Source: Diadema setosum
Taxonomy: Eukaryota > Echinodermata > Echinoidea > Diadematoida > Diadematidae
Direction of reading: 5' to 3'
Assembly (NCBI GenBank): GCA_033980235.1
Contig: CM067072.1
Coordinates: forward strand, 32,401,759 to 32,465,758
DNA length: 64,000 nt
The notes below the pieces were generated by a model. That model saw only the letters and a list, made by a program, of their open reading frames with translations, was not told the origin of the DNA and did no database searches. Both the position numbers and the translations under genes were made by a program. This document shows, piece by piece, positions 31,421-42,476 of the stretch. Each line of letters opens with the position of its first letter. Position 1 is the first letter of the stretch.

Positions 31421-31979
31421 GTAAATAGGCAGACAACATGTTTGAAGAGAAAACGCTCAACACCACTCAATTTGTGCCCAATTACCACGCAGACTCTTCT
31501 TGTGTATCCAGTAATTCGAATATAAATAAAAAATATTTTTTATTCTCCTATAGCATCAAATTTATAATTACCGTTCATACGAAGTTATGAACAATTGTTG
31601 AGAATTCGTTCTCTTTCAGAATAGCACTAAACGTTGATCTTTTGAACGAAACTTCATCCTAACCTCGTGTCACACCGTATTTGATACAATTAAAGATGTT
31701 CGTCGGTTGAGAGTAATAAGTGCATCAAGTTGCCACTAAAGCCATAGTGTTCGAGGCACCTTAACGCCCTTATCATTTTCACCTTTCTCTTCTCTATCAT
31801 AGAGAAGAGAAACATAATTGTAATTTAAACCATTATTCTTCCGTCACTCGTGTATTTTTCAGAGAAAATATAGCTGAAAATTGCATGATAAAAAAACAAC
31901 AACATAATGATATTATCTTTGACTTGGACTACATACTCCTGTTCACATTGATTAGTTTTACTCTTTTTTTTTTGACCAG
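31421..31979 (+). other. Intron 3 (0.56 kb), nothing else seen
   Basis: From GTAAAT to TTTTTTTTTTGACCAG. AT-rich; a short inverted TCTCTTCTCTATGATAG-type palindrome lies near 31,787-31,812. No repeat family recognised. Confidence 0.8.
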
Positions 31980-32111
31980 GTTGTTTAGATAACCTGTGGG
32001 GTCCAAATTGTCAGTATACCTGCCCGACATGCTACAATGGAGGAATTTGTGACGACATTACCGGGCGCTGTGTTTGTCCTCCGGGATTTATGGGCGATCA
32101 TTGTGAAACGG
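31980..32111 (+). CDS. tie1/2-like: Tie-like receptor exon 4: EGF-like repeat 1
   Basis: 132 bp, phase 1-1, 44 residues, acceptor GACCAG/GT and donor G/GTGAGT. Eight cysteines in laminin-type EGF spacing: GC, WGPNC, YTC, PTC, GGIC, GRC, VC, DHC, with CPPGFMGDHC at the end. WGPxC and CVCPPGF are usual for Tie EGF1. These modules form a rigid stalk segment in vertebrate Tie receptors. Its partner in the second series is exon 9, equal in length. Confidence 0.92.
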
Positions 32112-33375
32112 GTGAGTTTATCGCATAAATTGTGTGTCCCGGAAAAGCATTGAACAGCATGAATCTCATGGTGTCACAACATGAAAAGGTTAGAACCCTT
32201 TATGGCAGCTGTGCAGACACATATATTATTATTTCCGTTGTTGTTGTTCAGGAATCCCACACAGCTATAACAATGCAAGTCTCACCATGATTATCATTTC
32301 ATTCAATTCCAATTCTTTCTTTTTTCATATAAATTCATGCACACTCTCTCCATAGCTCTATGTGAGGCATTGTCTTTTTACCAACTTATTATTATGAAAT
32401 GCGTATTAAGTGGGACATTAGAATGTAATGTTAACGGGATAGCAATCCGGAGTTTGGGGATTCGAATGCCAATGGAATCCCATTTTCTTTGTTCATTTTT
32501 CCACAGCCGCAAGAAAGGGAAACGATTAGAAAATATGATTTTTTTTTCTCAAATTGAAAACTCAAGAAATAATTCCTTGGAAGGGTTTTGCATTTCATAT
32601 CTGGTAATACACTGACTTTAAAATGTTTGAGAGATAATGAGTTTGCATTCAAACTGATCGCTAATCTTGCAACAAAGACTCTTAACAACATTGATATACT
32701 TATCCATCATCTTAGGTATGCATGGATAGATGATAGATTTCACCTCCTGATGTTAGAACATTCTCTAGATTCTTAAAAACAAAATGTATTGGCCGTAACA
32801 TCATCAGGTATATGTACATATCTTCAGGCTTTCGCAGCTTAATGCATACACATTTCCGCGCACATCGCAAATAGTTGTAGCTCAGTTTTTTTGAAAGAAA
32901 ATTTGCGATAAGGATGTCGCCTTCATTGCTCTTCATATCGTCTGCCCGTTGTTTGCATGCATGAAAGTGTTCCCCCATGAGAGAATCCCAGATTGTTTTG
33001 GGCAAGAGAAGACTTAAGACACTCCTACAACTTAAATGACTGCTATCATGTGTAGTCAGTGTCTGTTATTAATCACGCCACTTCAGGTGACAAAATGTAT
33101 TGTCAAAAATGATAATGCAAGAACTTGACTCAATACCTTTTCTCTTTAACCACTTTTTTTCTTAAATGAGGCGTGTAATTTTCTTTCATCTGAGTGCTTT
33201 AAATTCAATACAGCAAGTTCCACAAATTATAATTCCACCAAGCCATAAGTCATCTCCTCTGCTGCAGTAACCAGCCATGTAAAGGTGACCATACGGCAAC
33301 AACGTTTGAGTTATGTGAGTCGTGTTACACGTTATACGTGCTCTTGTCCCATGTAATCATTTCCCTCTACAACAG
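32112..33375 (+). other. Intron 4 (1.26 kb) with a tRNA-unit fragment
   Basis: From GTGAGT to CTACAACAG. Bases 32,441-32,505 carry the 3' part of the tRNA-bearing unit. The rest is AT-rich; the 60-100 aa ORFs on both strands (32,337-33,005) lack motifs and codon structure. Confidence 0.7.
32441..32505 (+). repeat. Fragment of the tRNA-bearing repeat
   Basis: Reads AGCAATCCGGAGTTTGGGGA, a degenerate box B (GATTCGAATGCC), TGGAATCCCATTTTCTTTG and TTCATTTTTCCAC, then unrelated sequence. The break right after TTTTCCAC agrees with the element end defined by the array at 21.96 kb. Confidence 0.8.
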
Positions 33376-33528
33376 CATGCACATCCGGCTATGTGGGAAA
33401 GAACTGCGCCGTCCTTTGCATGGATATCAACTCCTCCAACAATGACTGTCAGAGGGCGCTATTCTGCCTTCCAGACCCGTACGGATGCTCTTGTGCCTCC
33501 GGCTGGTCAGGACTCGACTGCAGTACAG
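33376..33528 (+). CDS. tie1/2-like: Tie-like receptor exon 5: EGF-like repeat 2 with Tie signature
   Basis: 153 bp, phase 1-1, 51 residues, acceptor CAACAG/CA and donor G/GTAGTC. Cysteines: AC, KNC, VLC, NDC, LFC, YGC, SC, LDC (eight). The block FCLPDPYGCSC followed by SGW is the part I recognise best: it is the characteristic second EGF of vertebrate TIE1 and TEK. This is the main reason for calling the gene Tie-like rather than a generic MEGF. NSS is a possible glycosylation site. Exon 10 is its diverged counterpart. Confidence 0.93.
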
Positions 33529-36059
33529 GTAGTCAAAACAACAATAACAGTAACAGCAACAACATCCACAAACAAGCAAACTCCCCCCAGGAAATCCAGT
33601 AGCAATCCTCATTTTCTGATGATTCCTCTTTATGCCATTTTCCCCTAATTTATGTGGCTGTTTTTCCTTCGTGATTATTATGTTGGAAAGAGCTCAGTTA
33701 GAAAATGTGAACCACTGTGAATGTTCGGGTCACGTGGACAAGTATAATTAACCCTATTGTTGAAAACCCTGTGTGTTTAACTCTTAGAATAGCAATGATG
33801 AATTGAGAACCCTCTAATGTGTGAGTGCCACGTAGGGCCTACATCCCCTGCAAGATAAAAAAAAAATAAACAAATAACATAATCTTCTGGCGCTGTAGAG
33901 TTTTATGTTGGTATAATGCACAGTCAAATCTCTCTAGAACGATCGCACATGACATTAGTGGATCCAGAAGGGGGCGCCGGGTGCCCCCCCCCCCCCCCCC
34001 TTTAATGTGGTTAAAGGTGCATAGTCCCTGTAGTGTAGAGGGCGATGTTGATGATACCGCCGATCACCGTTAGCATTGATACGAAGATTACCGAAGTTGA
34101 GCTGTCATCAAGAGTAAAGTGCGTAGGTGTTGCTAAGTAACTGTCAAAGGGTTTCTCGGAGGACGACCGCAATGATAAACTGAGCACAGTTAATCATCAT
34201 TTCAAATCAATTGTGTCATCCGACTCTTTTATTTAAACAAAGTCGGTGCAATGTGGGATGTTGTCTCCCGAATATCAATACAAAGTCACCAAAAGAAAAA
34301 TGTTTTTTTTTTTTCGGGAAGAAAAAGGCAAGACAAATATACCTGAGTAAAAACAAATTGTTTCCTATTATCCTAATTTCTGATAAGTCCCTATATAAGC
34401 CCGTGCAGTTCTACGAATAAACCCCCCTCTATCTTACAGTCCCTACATATCAAAGGCACTTTCCCGTTATCGAGAGCCGCGCGATGACTGTACGGTATTG
34501 CTCAGGCGAAGCCGGCTCCTGGCGTCGGATACACGCACGGTTCACGCGAGGTGGTTGACGCCTGTTCCTGCAGTCCGTCACGGCGTGAAGTGTTTACGGG
34601 TGTGGCAGCACGGCGTGGTTGGATACGTACACACGGTCGAGTGGCATGGGTATTGTCCGATTCGCGGGTGTCTGCCTGTTTCTGTCCACAGCTGGGCGTG
34701 GGATTACTTGAAGACTCCAAGATTGGGCGGTATCCGCCTCCGGATACGTCCTCCGGACAAGTCCGGATACTCAGTGCCTGGGTACGGACGGCTACAAATA
34801 TAACAACAATCCCATGTCAAAATACATTTCTACCCAACTATTAATCATCTACCTGTAATACAAGATTTGTGCTCACCCTTGCAGTAATGTGTTAAGGTAC
34901 AAATGTATCTGAACATCCTCACCTTATTTTCACATCAACTTTCTCCTTTCATGTTCATTTTAACCTTTTGTACGACAGAATACAAAAAAATTGTGTAAGA
35001 TTTCAGTTCTGTTGCACTAAATTGCCATACAATGAAATATCTAAGCATAGCGATGCTTACACTTTAATGCTAAATTGAGTATTAATACCAAATTCTGCAA
35101 AACTTACAGCTTCTCGGTCCCTTTTCCTTTTTGAGTGGCGGCCAGCGGTGTCTACGGGGAATGCACCAAGCGACGTAGCCGAATTAAATGCAATGATGCT
35201 CAGGCCCTGCTCTTGGCTTGTCAACCCGTCTGTACACCTTCTCGACAGCAAGCCTCAAATACAACTGTTCCCTCTCGCTTCCCACTCACTTCACAACCGC
35301 ACCCTAGCCACACATTCCTCTTACATAACAGTCAAATCATATTTACATAATCTTCTCCGAAATATTCGTCTACATATCACCAGCTCCCTCTGTTGACACC
35401 AATACAAAATATACTCAAGTCTATCACCAATGTCAGATTCATTTTGACAGTAACGTTGCTTTCGTTGTCTTCTCTGCGCAAAGCTCAGACTGTAGTAATG
35501 CCAGGGTGCGTGCATAATGTGCTTCTTATGGCATCAATATAAAAGCTGTCATCCCCCTCAGCCGAATCATAAGCCGAACTGTGATCGGACCACTGACTAC
35601 AATGAATCGCACTTCTTCGGACTCGGGGAAGTGGGCCACAGCGTAAGCGCCAAAGAGGAGTCGATAGCATTGGTCTCCTTGCACCTTTAAGCCCCCTTTT
35701 TTGTATTTTGTATTTTATTTCATTATTTTATTTATTTTTTTTGCTTTTGTGTCTTTTGTTTGTGTGTGTGTGTTTCTTTTTGTTTTTTTTTTTTTGTTTG
35801 TTTGTTTGTTTTTTTGGGGGTATTTTTTATTTGTTTTTGCTTGTTGGCTGATTAAACCCGGAAGTGGTAAAGAAGCTGCTCTGCGCCCCTCCCCCATTCA
35901 ACCATTATTGCATTTCTGTGGCGGCCATGCTGGCTGTGTATTTTACCAGTTTCACTGCTATTTCTATGGCGGAATCAGATATAACACTGAGAACAGAAAT
36001 TGTTGTTTGTGTTCACTGGGCTTGAGAAGATCATAATTGGCATGTATTTTTTTTTAAAG
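33529..36059 (+). other. Intron 5 (2.5 kb) with two GC-rich islands
   Basis: From GTAGTC to TTTTTTAAAG. Holds a C-run (33,986-34,002), a GC/CpG-rich island at 34,440-34,795 open in several frames on both strands, a second moderately GC-rich block at 35,080-35,690, and a T/G-rich tract at 35,700-35,850. The islands differ sharply in composition from the flanks and may be inserted elements. No domain was recognised in any frame, and the long ORFs (for example 34,498-34,803) are not conserved motifs I know. Confidence 0.5.
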
Positions 36060-36197
36060 GATGTGCTGCCGGCACGTATGGTGCGGGTTGCACCCAGACG
36101 TGTCACTGTGCGTCATCCAACCAATGTGACCCAGTAACTGGTTCCTGTGACGGTCAAGGAGGCTGTGATACAGGCTGGTATGGTCCGCAGTGTCAAG
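36060..36197 (+). CDS. tie1/2-like: Tie-like receptor exon 6: EGF-like repeat 3
   Basis: 138 bp, phase 1-1, 46 residues, acceptor TTAAAG/GA and donor G/GTATAC. Eight cysteines: GC, GAGC, QTC, HC, NQC, GSC, GGC, PQC. GTYGAGC then CHC and GWYGPQC fit the third Tie EGF. A DGQGG insert separates cysteines 6 and 7. It completes the first Ig-Ig-EGF-EGF-EGF series; no partner for it in the second series is found before base 64,000. Confidence 0.9.
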
Positions 36198-36716
36198 GTA
36201 TACCTTGAGTTGTGTTACATTTTTCCTATAAGCTCGTATCATGTGTGTAACGTAATTGCCATGACCTTCATAATTTCACAGTAAAGTGTGAGAACAATTG
36301 TCCAATATTTTTTTTTCTCACTTGCATGCAGTTTCGATATTTGTAGATGAATCTAAGAATCCATAGATACATGGTTTGATCATATCAGGGTAATGATGGC
36401 TGTTCTAGAATACTATTACCAAAGAGGTGGAACCAGGTTTACAAGGGATGGTGGTAAAGATTTACACCACGCGATACTCGTTTTATTTAATCTTTCCATA
36501 GGTACATGTATAATCATTTACTACAAAAAAATATGGCAAAATTTGAATGGACTCACAAAACGATTTGATGCCATTATGTATAATAACAATGATAGAAAAA
36601 ATAATACAATACTTAAACTTCATGAAATAACACTGATTATACAGAAAAAAAAATGTTTACATGGATTTTCAATCACTTATTAAATGACATGTGATCATGC
36701 TGACACTTAATTCCAG
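36198..36716 (+). other. Intron 6 (0.52 kb), nothing else seen
   Basis: From GTATAC to TTAATTCCAG. AT-rich. The plus ORF at 36,393-36,683 has no motif and lies wholly in the intron. Confidence 0.75.
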
Positions 36717-37085
36717 TGCACATTGTCGATACTGTGGCGTTCAATCGCTATGCTGGAGTTCAAGACAATCTTGATGATGATCACATCGGCGCCTACGTGA
36801 TGGAAGACCTTAGCCATTCTTCTATGAAATTCTACATCGGGAGACAGGTGGACACCGGACCTGGGGAGACCGGCCATGGGGTGACTGATGAAGGACATGA
36901 GTGGCAGGATTCAGGTTTACCGCAAGGCACAGTCACAACGAGATTTGCTACCGATCATGTCGACAGCTTACATGCGACTTTCAACCGACAAACTGGAGGG
37001 GCAGCTAGAGTTGGGGCGTTCAGGACAGCTGTGAGCTACAAGGGCAGAACAGAAAATGTAGTTATGATCAACGATTACCGAGGTG
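36717..37085 (+). CDS. tie1/2-like: Tie-like receptor exon 7: Ig-like domain opening the second series
   Basis: 369 bp, phase 1-1, 123 residues, acceptor TTCCAG/TG. Two donors are possible in the same phase: after 37,085 (GTAAGA, preferred) or after 37,082 (GTGGTA). The segment contains no cysteine at all. Its end, ARVGAFRTAVSYKG then NVVMINDYR, aligns with the F/G-strand end of exon 2 (TFGAYSCRAERY then TLFIRSD), so I read it as an Ig fold that lost its disulfide. It could be the Tie Ig3 position or a duplicate of Ig1. Its middle (HIGAYVMEDLSHSSMKFYIG) has no clear match. Confidence 0.75.
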
Positions 37086-37587
37086 GTAAGAGGTGTTTTT
37101 TTTTTTTTTTTTTTTTTTTGGGGGGGGGGGGTGGGGGTAGGGCGGAAGAGGTGTTGTAACCCTCTCTCTGACACTGCAGGTATTCTTTCTATTCCCGGTT
37201 CCCCTTGTTTTCAACTTACAGCGTTGGCTTGTTTCGAAGGAAAATCCTAATTGTATAGGGGAAAATAATAGTCATCAATTTGCGTGCTTTATATCTTCGT
37301 ACAGACAAGGGTAGTCTGTAGGTCCTGCAGTATCAGTAAATACAATAGACTCACATGTGTCCTTGATTTTGGTGCACGTCACCAGACCGACACCCACGAG
37401 TCATACAGCCCACAGTCATACAGCTCACAAGTCATACAGCCCACGAGTCATACAGCTCACAAGTCATACAGCCCACTAGTTATACAGTCCACGAGTTCGA
37501 CACTATGCATGAAGGGCTCACGAGACCGACACTATGCAAACAAGGAAAAGTAGAAATTACACGGTGCGTAATATGTCCCCGCCGGAA

Positions 37588-38215
37588 GTAGCATTTTGTC
37601 GCAAAATGTAATATATAGGTCAAAAATCAGCGTCAAAGGTCAAAGAAGTCAAAGGTCAAAATTCTGTGTAGAAGTTTTGAAGCCCTCACTTAGTGCCATC
37701 ACATAAAGCAAACGAAATCGAAATCGGATTAGAAATGGCGAAGGAGTAGCATTTTGTAGCCAATGTACAATATAAGTCAAAAATCAAGGTCAAAGGTAAA
37801 AAAGTCAAAGGTCAAAATTCTGTGTAGAAGTTTTGAGGCCCTCGCCAAGTGCCATCACATAAAACAAACGGAATCAAAATCGGGTTAGAAATGGCGGAGT
37901 AGCATTTTGTAGCAAAATGTACATCATAGGTCAAAAATCAAGGTCAAAGGTCAAAGAAGTCAAAGGTCAAAATTCTGTGTAGAAGTTTTGAAGCCCTCAC
38001 CTAGTGCATCACATAAAGCAAACGGAATCTAAATCGGCTTAGAAATGGCGAAGGAGTAGCATTTTCTAGCAAAACGTACAATATAGGTGAAAGGTCAAGG
38101 TCAAAGGTCACAACTGAAGAAATTCTGTGTAGAAGTTTCAAAGCTCCCATGTAGTGCTATCATATAAAGCAAACAGAATCAAAATTGGCTCATAAATGAC
38201 AGAGAAGTAGCAAAT
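37588..38215. repeat. Tandem array, about 155-bp unit, with AGGTCA direct repeats
   Basis: Four units begin GTAGCATTTTGT at 37,588, 37,745, 37,899 and 38,055 (the last as GTAGCATTTTCT). Each has GGTCAAA..., AGTCAAAGGTCA, AATTCTGTGTAGAAGTTT, a CACATAAA or CATATAAA block and GGCTTAGAAATGG-like ends. Units 3 and 4 hold a perfect AGGTCAAAGGTCA (37,941-37,953 and 38,098-38,110). Units 1 and 2 have one-base variants. Confidence 0.9.
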
Positions 38216-38476
38216 TGAACATTTTGATCACACACGGACGCACACACATACACACGGACATACACACGGACACACGGACACACGGACACACACACGTACG
38301 GAGCCCGTTTCATAGTCCCCTGCTCGAACTCATTCGGCGGGGACAATAAAGCCCGCGAGACCGACACTATAATAGGCAAAATAGGCTCACGAGACCGAAA
38401 CTGGGTAAAGCAGGCCCACGAGACCGGCAGGATGAACAGCGCCACCTATCGACTAATCAATTGTAAAGGGTGTCCA

Positions 38477-38655
38477 GGGCCCTGTTTCATAAAGCTGTTC
38501 GTAAAGTTACGAACAACTTACGAGCAACTGGTGATCAGTTCTGATGTGCTATACACTATTATACTTATCAGAATTTCCATAATTCAGCATAAGAACTGAT
38601 CACCAGTCGCTCGTAAGTTGTTCGTAACTTTACGAACAGCTTTATGAAACACCCC
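38477..38655. mobile_element. MITE, GGGCCCTGTTTCATAAAGC ends, near-perfect hairpin
   Basis: Arms of about 58 bp (38,486-38,543 and 38,589-38,646) are complementary with one mismatch: TTTCATAAAGCTGTTCGTAA, then GTTACGAACAACTTACGAGC. The central 45 bp is unpaired. CCA lies beside each end (38,474-38,476 and about 38,656-38,658), which may be a 3-bp target duplication. Ends resemble the MITE at 47,581. Confidence 0.9.
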
Positions 38656-40639
38656 CCAGATAATGGCATAAGGAAGATATGAGAAATGGAAAAGGAGAGT
38701 TGCTAGGAGATTACCCCATCAATGGCCCTCCTTCACCTCCTGAACTGTTCAAGATCTTTGTGTTTGCGTGTGTGAGTGTTTGGGCAAAAATCAACAAAAT
38801 TCAGTTAAAAATGCAAGAGATGTTTCAACATTAATTTCAAAAATGCCAAACAAACTCTCTGTTCCCTTTCCGCAAAACACATTCTGGTATACACCTTCTT
38901 AGAAAAAGAATGATGTGAACATTCAAATCAACCAACTAAAAAAAAAAAAGCCAGCAGTAACATGAAAATAACACACACACACACACACAAAATATTTCAG
39001 TGCACACCTGCTTTTCATGATATACGGGGGGGGGGTTGTCATCTACGAAGGTGGTGATTTAGTATAAATTCACAGAAATAATAATTAGTAATCGTCTATT
39101 AAGGTAACGTAACAATTTGGGAACAGAAGATGCATCCATGAAAGCAACTATTCTATTTCTTGAAAGAGGATTGCCAATCGCTGCGATATAAAACGTTTTC
39201 ATCGGTTCAATGTCATACACTAGGGCCTATAATAACAGAGAAATTTACAAATTGATTTCTAAGCAGGCTAGAAATTGGGGAAGCCTATTAACAATAGCAC
39301 AATGGCATTTACAATTAAACCAAACATCGTTCTTGTCCTCTATTCATTTTTTGCGCATTTTTTTTTTTGGGGGGGGGGGAGGGGGAGAACGGGGGTCTCA
39401 TGACTGAGGACAATTTCATTAAAAAAAAAAAATGGTAGCAATGTCGCTCCCCGTAGCGTGACAGAACTGCCCCCTAAAAAGCCACACGTGCTGTAGAAAT
39501 ACATACTTGATGTCCTTGATATGCAGATGATGCTGTTCAATTAGTTACAATATCTCGCTCGATAACTTGACGAAATTGCACCCACCAGTATGTAATTTTC
39601 CCCTTCATTGAACACCCTGTACAGGTACATATTTGCAATTGACATGTAGATGGCTCTGTTCATCTTGTCGGTCTCGTGAGCCTTCTTTGTCTAGCAAGTG
39701 TCGGTCTCGTGGGCTTTCTTTGCCTAGTGTCGGTCTCGTGAGCCTTCTTTGCCTATTGTCGGTCTCGTGGACCTTCTTTGCCTAGTGTCGGTCTCGTGAG
39801 CTTCTTTTGCGTACTGTCGGTCTCGTGAGCCTTTATTGTGTAGTGTCGGTCTCGTGCATGGGCTTTCTGTGCTTAGTGTCGGTCTCATGATCCTTTTGTG
39901 CGTAGTGTCGAACTCATGGGCTGTATGACTCGTGAGCCGTATAACTCATGGACCTATTTTTGATGTCGGTCTCGTGGTCCGTATGACTCGTTGGTGTCGG
40001 TCTGGGATGACCCCCTTGACTTTATGCTGTTGAAGGCATTTGCGCAGTATGACCTTTTTTTCTAATTTTCCTGATTGGGTCAGAGCACTGTATCATTAAC
40101 AATAGTACAAAGTAGAGAACGAAAAAGAATCCCCATGAATAATTTTGATTTGCAGTTCAATGTCAACCCATGGTCAGCGGGACCTATATAGGAGGCAGTG
40201 CCACCACTTCTCGCGTGTCTCCACAACATGTACAATAGCTTTGTTTATCTTAAGTTTTATATGATTTGAAGAAAGATAAAAAATCAAATATAACATTAAT
40301 TATTAGATAAAATGGCAACTTCTAAGGAGAAGGGAATATGACTTTTTTGTATAATAATGATTTATGTGTCCATGATTGGAATCATCGATTCTCATATTTT
40401 CATGATTATTTCGTCGTGACGGATGTAAAAAGAAGTCTCTATAACATCAACGGAAATAGCTTCCTTAGCCATAACATATTTGCAATCATCCTCCATCCTA
40501 CCGTTTTATGCAGAATTGTTTTATATAAGTTTTATACTTACAAGTTTGTCTTCTTTAACTGAATTGACAGCTCACTGACTGAACATTTCTCGTTCATTAC
40601 TCGAGTACTGAAAATCATGTGAGGAAACTGAATACATTT

Positions 40640-40890
40640 GTGGATTTAATGAATGAAACAATATTAGGAGAGCACACCAGAGAATTTTGAAGAAAAATCA
40701 ACAATCCGTTCATTTTTTTTTTTATTCGTAAAGATTTGGTGCAGCAATCGCTGGATTAGAAGACCACAGAAGTTCTTGACGTCACGTGTGTACAACGATA
40801 TGAAGAAATATTTAAAGAAAATTCAACTTTCTCTCTTAGTATAATGAAAGAGCACTTGAATTACCTCTTTTCGAAAACAGGAGAATGTCA
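40640..40890 (+). mobile_element. Diverged single arm of the TTAA MITE family
   Basis: Matches the left arm of the 24.5-kb MITE in order: TTTGAAGAAAAATC, CAATC(C/G), AAAGATTTGGTG, GCTGGAT, AAGAAATATTTAAAGAAAATTC, CACTTGAATTACC against CACTTGCCTAACC, GAAAACAGGAGAAT against GAAAGCAGGGGGAAT. The complementary arm is missing, so it is a degraded copy. Confidence 0.7.
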
Positions 40891-41264
40891 TGCTATTTTA
40901 ATACGACAGCTTTATTTAACTATAACTGCCTTGAAGTAGCATCAGAATTTGATAATGTAATTAAAGATAATCTTGATTTTGAAGCCGAGTATGAATGCGG
41001 TGCTTATAACAATTCTGTGTTAGAAAGCTATCTCCTGCCCGGAAAAGAAAAATACTCGGAAGGTCCATTATGTACAATGATTTTATCACAGCCAAAGGTT
41101 ATTTCAGTTGAACGAAAGCTTAAAGGTAACAAAATACTGGTGTGACATATATCAAGACAGCAGAAACTGAGCGTCCAGAATCGCCTCGTGCTCAATACAT
41201 GCAGAAATGCGTGACTATCTCCTACGTGTTGTGTTGGAATAGTGAAAGGAACACTGGGTTCTGT

Positions 41265-42305
41265 TACGGCACATTTTGGTAAATTGCACGTTTTGGTAAA
41301 TAACCAAAATGTGCAATTTACCAAAATGTGCGGTAACTATGTTCAGATTTTGGTAACTGCACATTTTGGTAAAGAAATGTGTTACCAAAATGTGCCGATA
41401 GTGCACCTATACTTGAGGGGATCAACTGTTACGAAAATGTGCTGTTAAAAATGGGTTTGCCTGCACATTTTGGACCACCTACACATTTTGGTAACTGAAC
41501 TAAATATCAATGGATGGGCTTGAGTGTTGATACGGTCAAGGAGTTAAGGTGATATGGTCCTGCAGTAAAGACAGGCAAGACACTTTTTTAGCTAACATTG
41601 CGATCGCTTTTCGTTTTAGGGGCCCCCTTGGGCCCCTAGATGGGGGCTAAAGTTTGAGGGACGGGGGCCAACGTGGGAAAACATGTTTTCCTCTTCTTCT
41701 CCACAACCAGTAGGCGAATTTCAATCAAACTTGGTGGGGATCATCCTTAGGACGTTAGGTAATAAGGTTGTTTCTGTTTGGGCATATGGCCCCCATGGGG
41801 AGCCCCCCCCCCCCCCCCCTCCCCAGTGGAAATAGGTAAAAATTTGTTCTCCAGGCCAAAAAGCATTACACGCAAGATAATGTTGTACGTAGATGAACCA
41901 GTGGGATGATTTCAGACAATCAAACTTGGTGAGGGTAGGGTAGGGTCCCAAAGTTGTAAGTAAGTGTGGGTCAAGTGCATTGGTAGGAGATTTAGCATTC
42001 CAGGAGTTAGAATTCAATTAAGGTGATCAATAATTGATCCAGGCAGGACTAGTGTTCATTGCTAGTAATTTTGTGAAGGGGGGGGGGGGGAATTTCTGGC
42101 ATAGACATGTCAATGTATTGAGTCCCTGTGCTGCCATGGCACTTTCATAATACTGGGTCATTGGTGGCGATAGAGTTATAATTTGTTTTGTGATTACGGT
42201 TGAGGAGCAGAAAGGTACCAAAATGTGCCGTCAATGTCCTGCACATTTTGGTAACTGCACATTTTGGTAGTTTACCAAAATGTGCAATTTACCAAAATGT
42301 GCCGT
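41265..42305. mobile_element. Foldback-like element with GCACATTTTGGTAA sub-repeats
   Basis: The left block (41,265-41,500) has about nine copies of GCACATTTTGGTAA or its complement in mixed orientation. The right block (42,215-42,305) has five. Between them are 700 bp with G and C runs (41,801-41,819, 42,078-42,089) and no transposase. The design repeats that of the 28-kb and 37-40-kb elements with an unrelated motif. Confidence 0.8.
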
Positions 42306-42476
42306 GACAAATATTCAAATTCCCTGATCATTCATAACTCCTTATTTTCTTCCTTAATAACCATTAGGGGGAGGGACGAACAATTAAACAACCAAACAAC
42401 TAAAGCAACAGCAGCAATACAAATTGCATATCATGTTCAATATTATGTCTGATTGCCTGTCTTAATTTGATTCCAG

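Larger units (their letters stand above)
37385..40010. mobile_element. Foldback-like region, GAGACCGACACT and CATACAGCCCACGAGT sub-repeats
   Basis: On the left, CATACAGCCCACGAGT or CATACAGCTCACAAGT repeats (37,395-37,495) precede CACGAGACCGACACTATGCA units (37,490-37,545), which resume at 38,345-38,435. On the right (39,660-39,990) are at least nine complementary units of TGTCGGTCTCGTGAGCCTTC type, ending in CATGGGCTGTATGACTCGTG. The outer order is mirrored, as in a foldback element. A compact relative with both orientations is at 60,920-61,085. Confidence 0.8.
37086..42476 (+). other. Intron 7 (5.4 kb), repeat-filled
   Basis: From GTAAGA to TGATTCCAG. T and G runs at 37,098-37,130; foldback arms with GAGACCGACA sub-repeats (37,385-38,435 and 39,655-40,010); a tandem array with nuclear-receptor-like sites (37,588-38,215); a MITE (38,477-38,655); an arm of the TTAA MITE family (40,640-40,890); and the CCAAAATGTGC foldback (41,265-42,305). 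Bases 38,660-39,650 and 40,010-40,640 contain A/T and G runs and no recognised feature. The ORF at 40,885-41,145 is discussed under rejected items. Confidence 0.75.

Noticed and set aside
34498..34844. Overlapping 100-aa ORFs in the GC-rich island
   Set aside because: Several frames on both strands are open at once, as expected from GC-rich DNA, and no motif or splice context supports any of them.
37387..40010. Possible CRISPR-like array because of repeated short units
   Set aside because: Units are contiguous and degenerate, in mirrored orientation, without unique spacers of constant length, and the DNA is clearly eukaryotic.
40885..41145. 86-aa plus ORF with EYECGAYNNS, ending at a donor-like AAAG/GTAAC, possibly an extra Ig exon
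   Set aside because: The nearest acceptor (AACAG at about 40,881) gives phase 2, not the phase 1 used by every other exon. The ORF start lies at the edge of a MITE fragment, no Trp or B-strand pattern precedes it, and exons 7 and 8 already join in phase.
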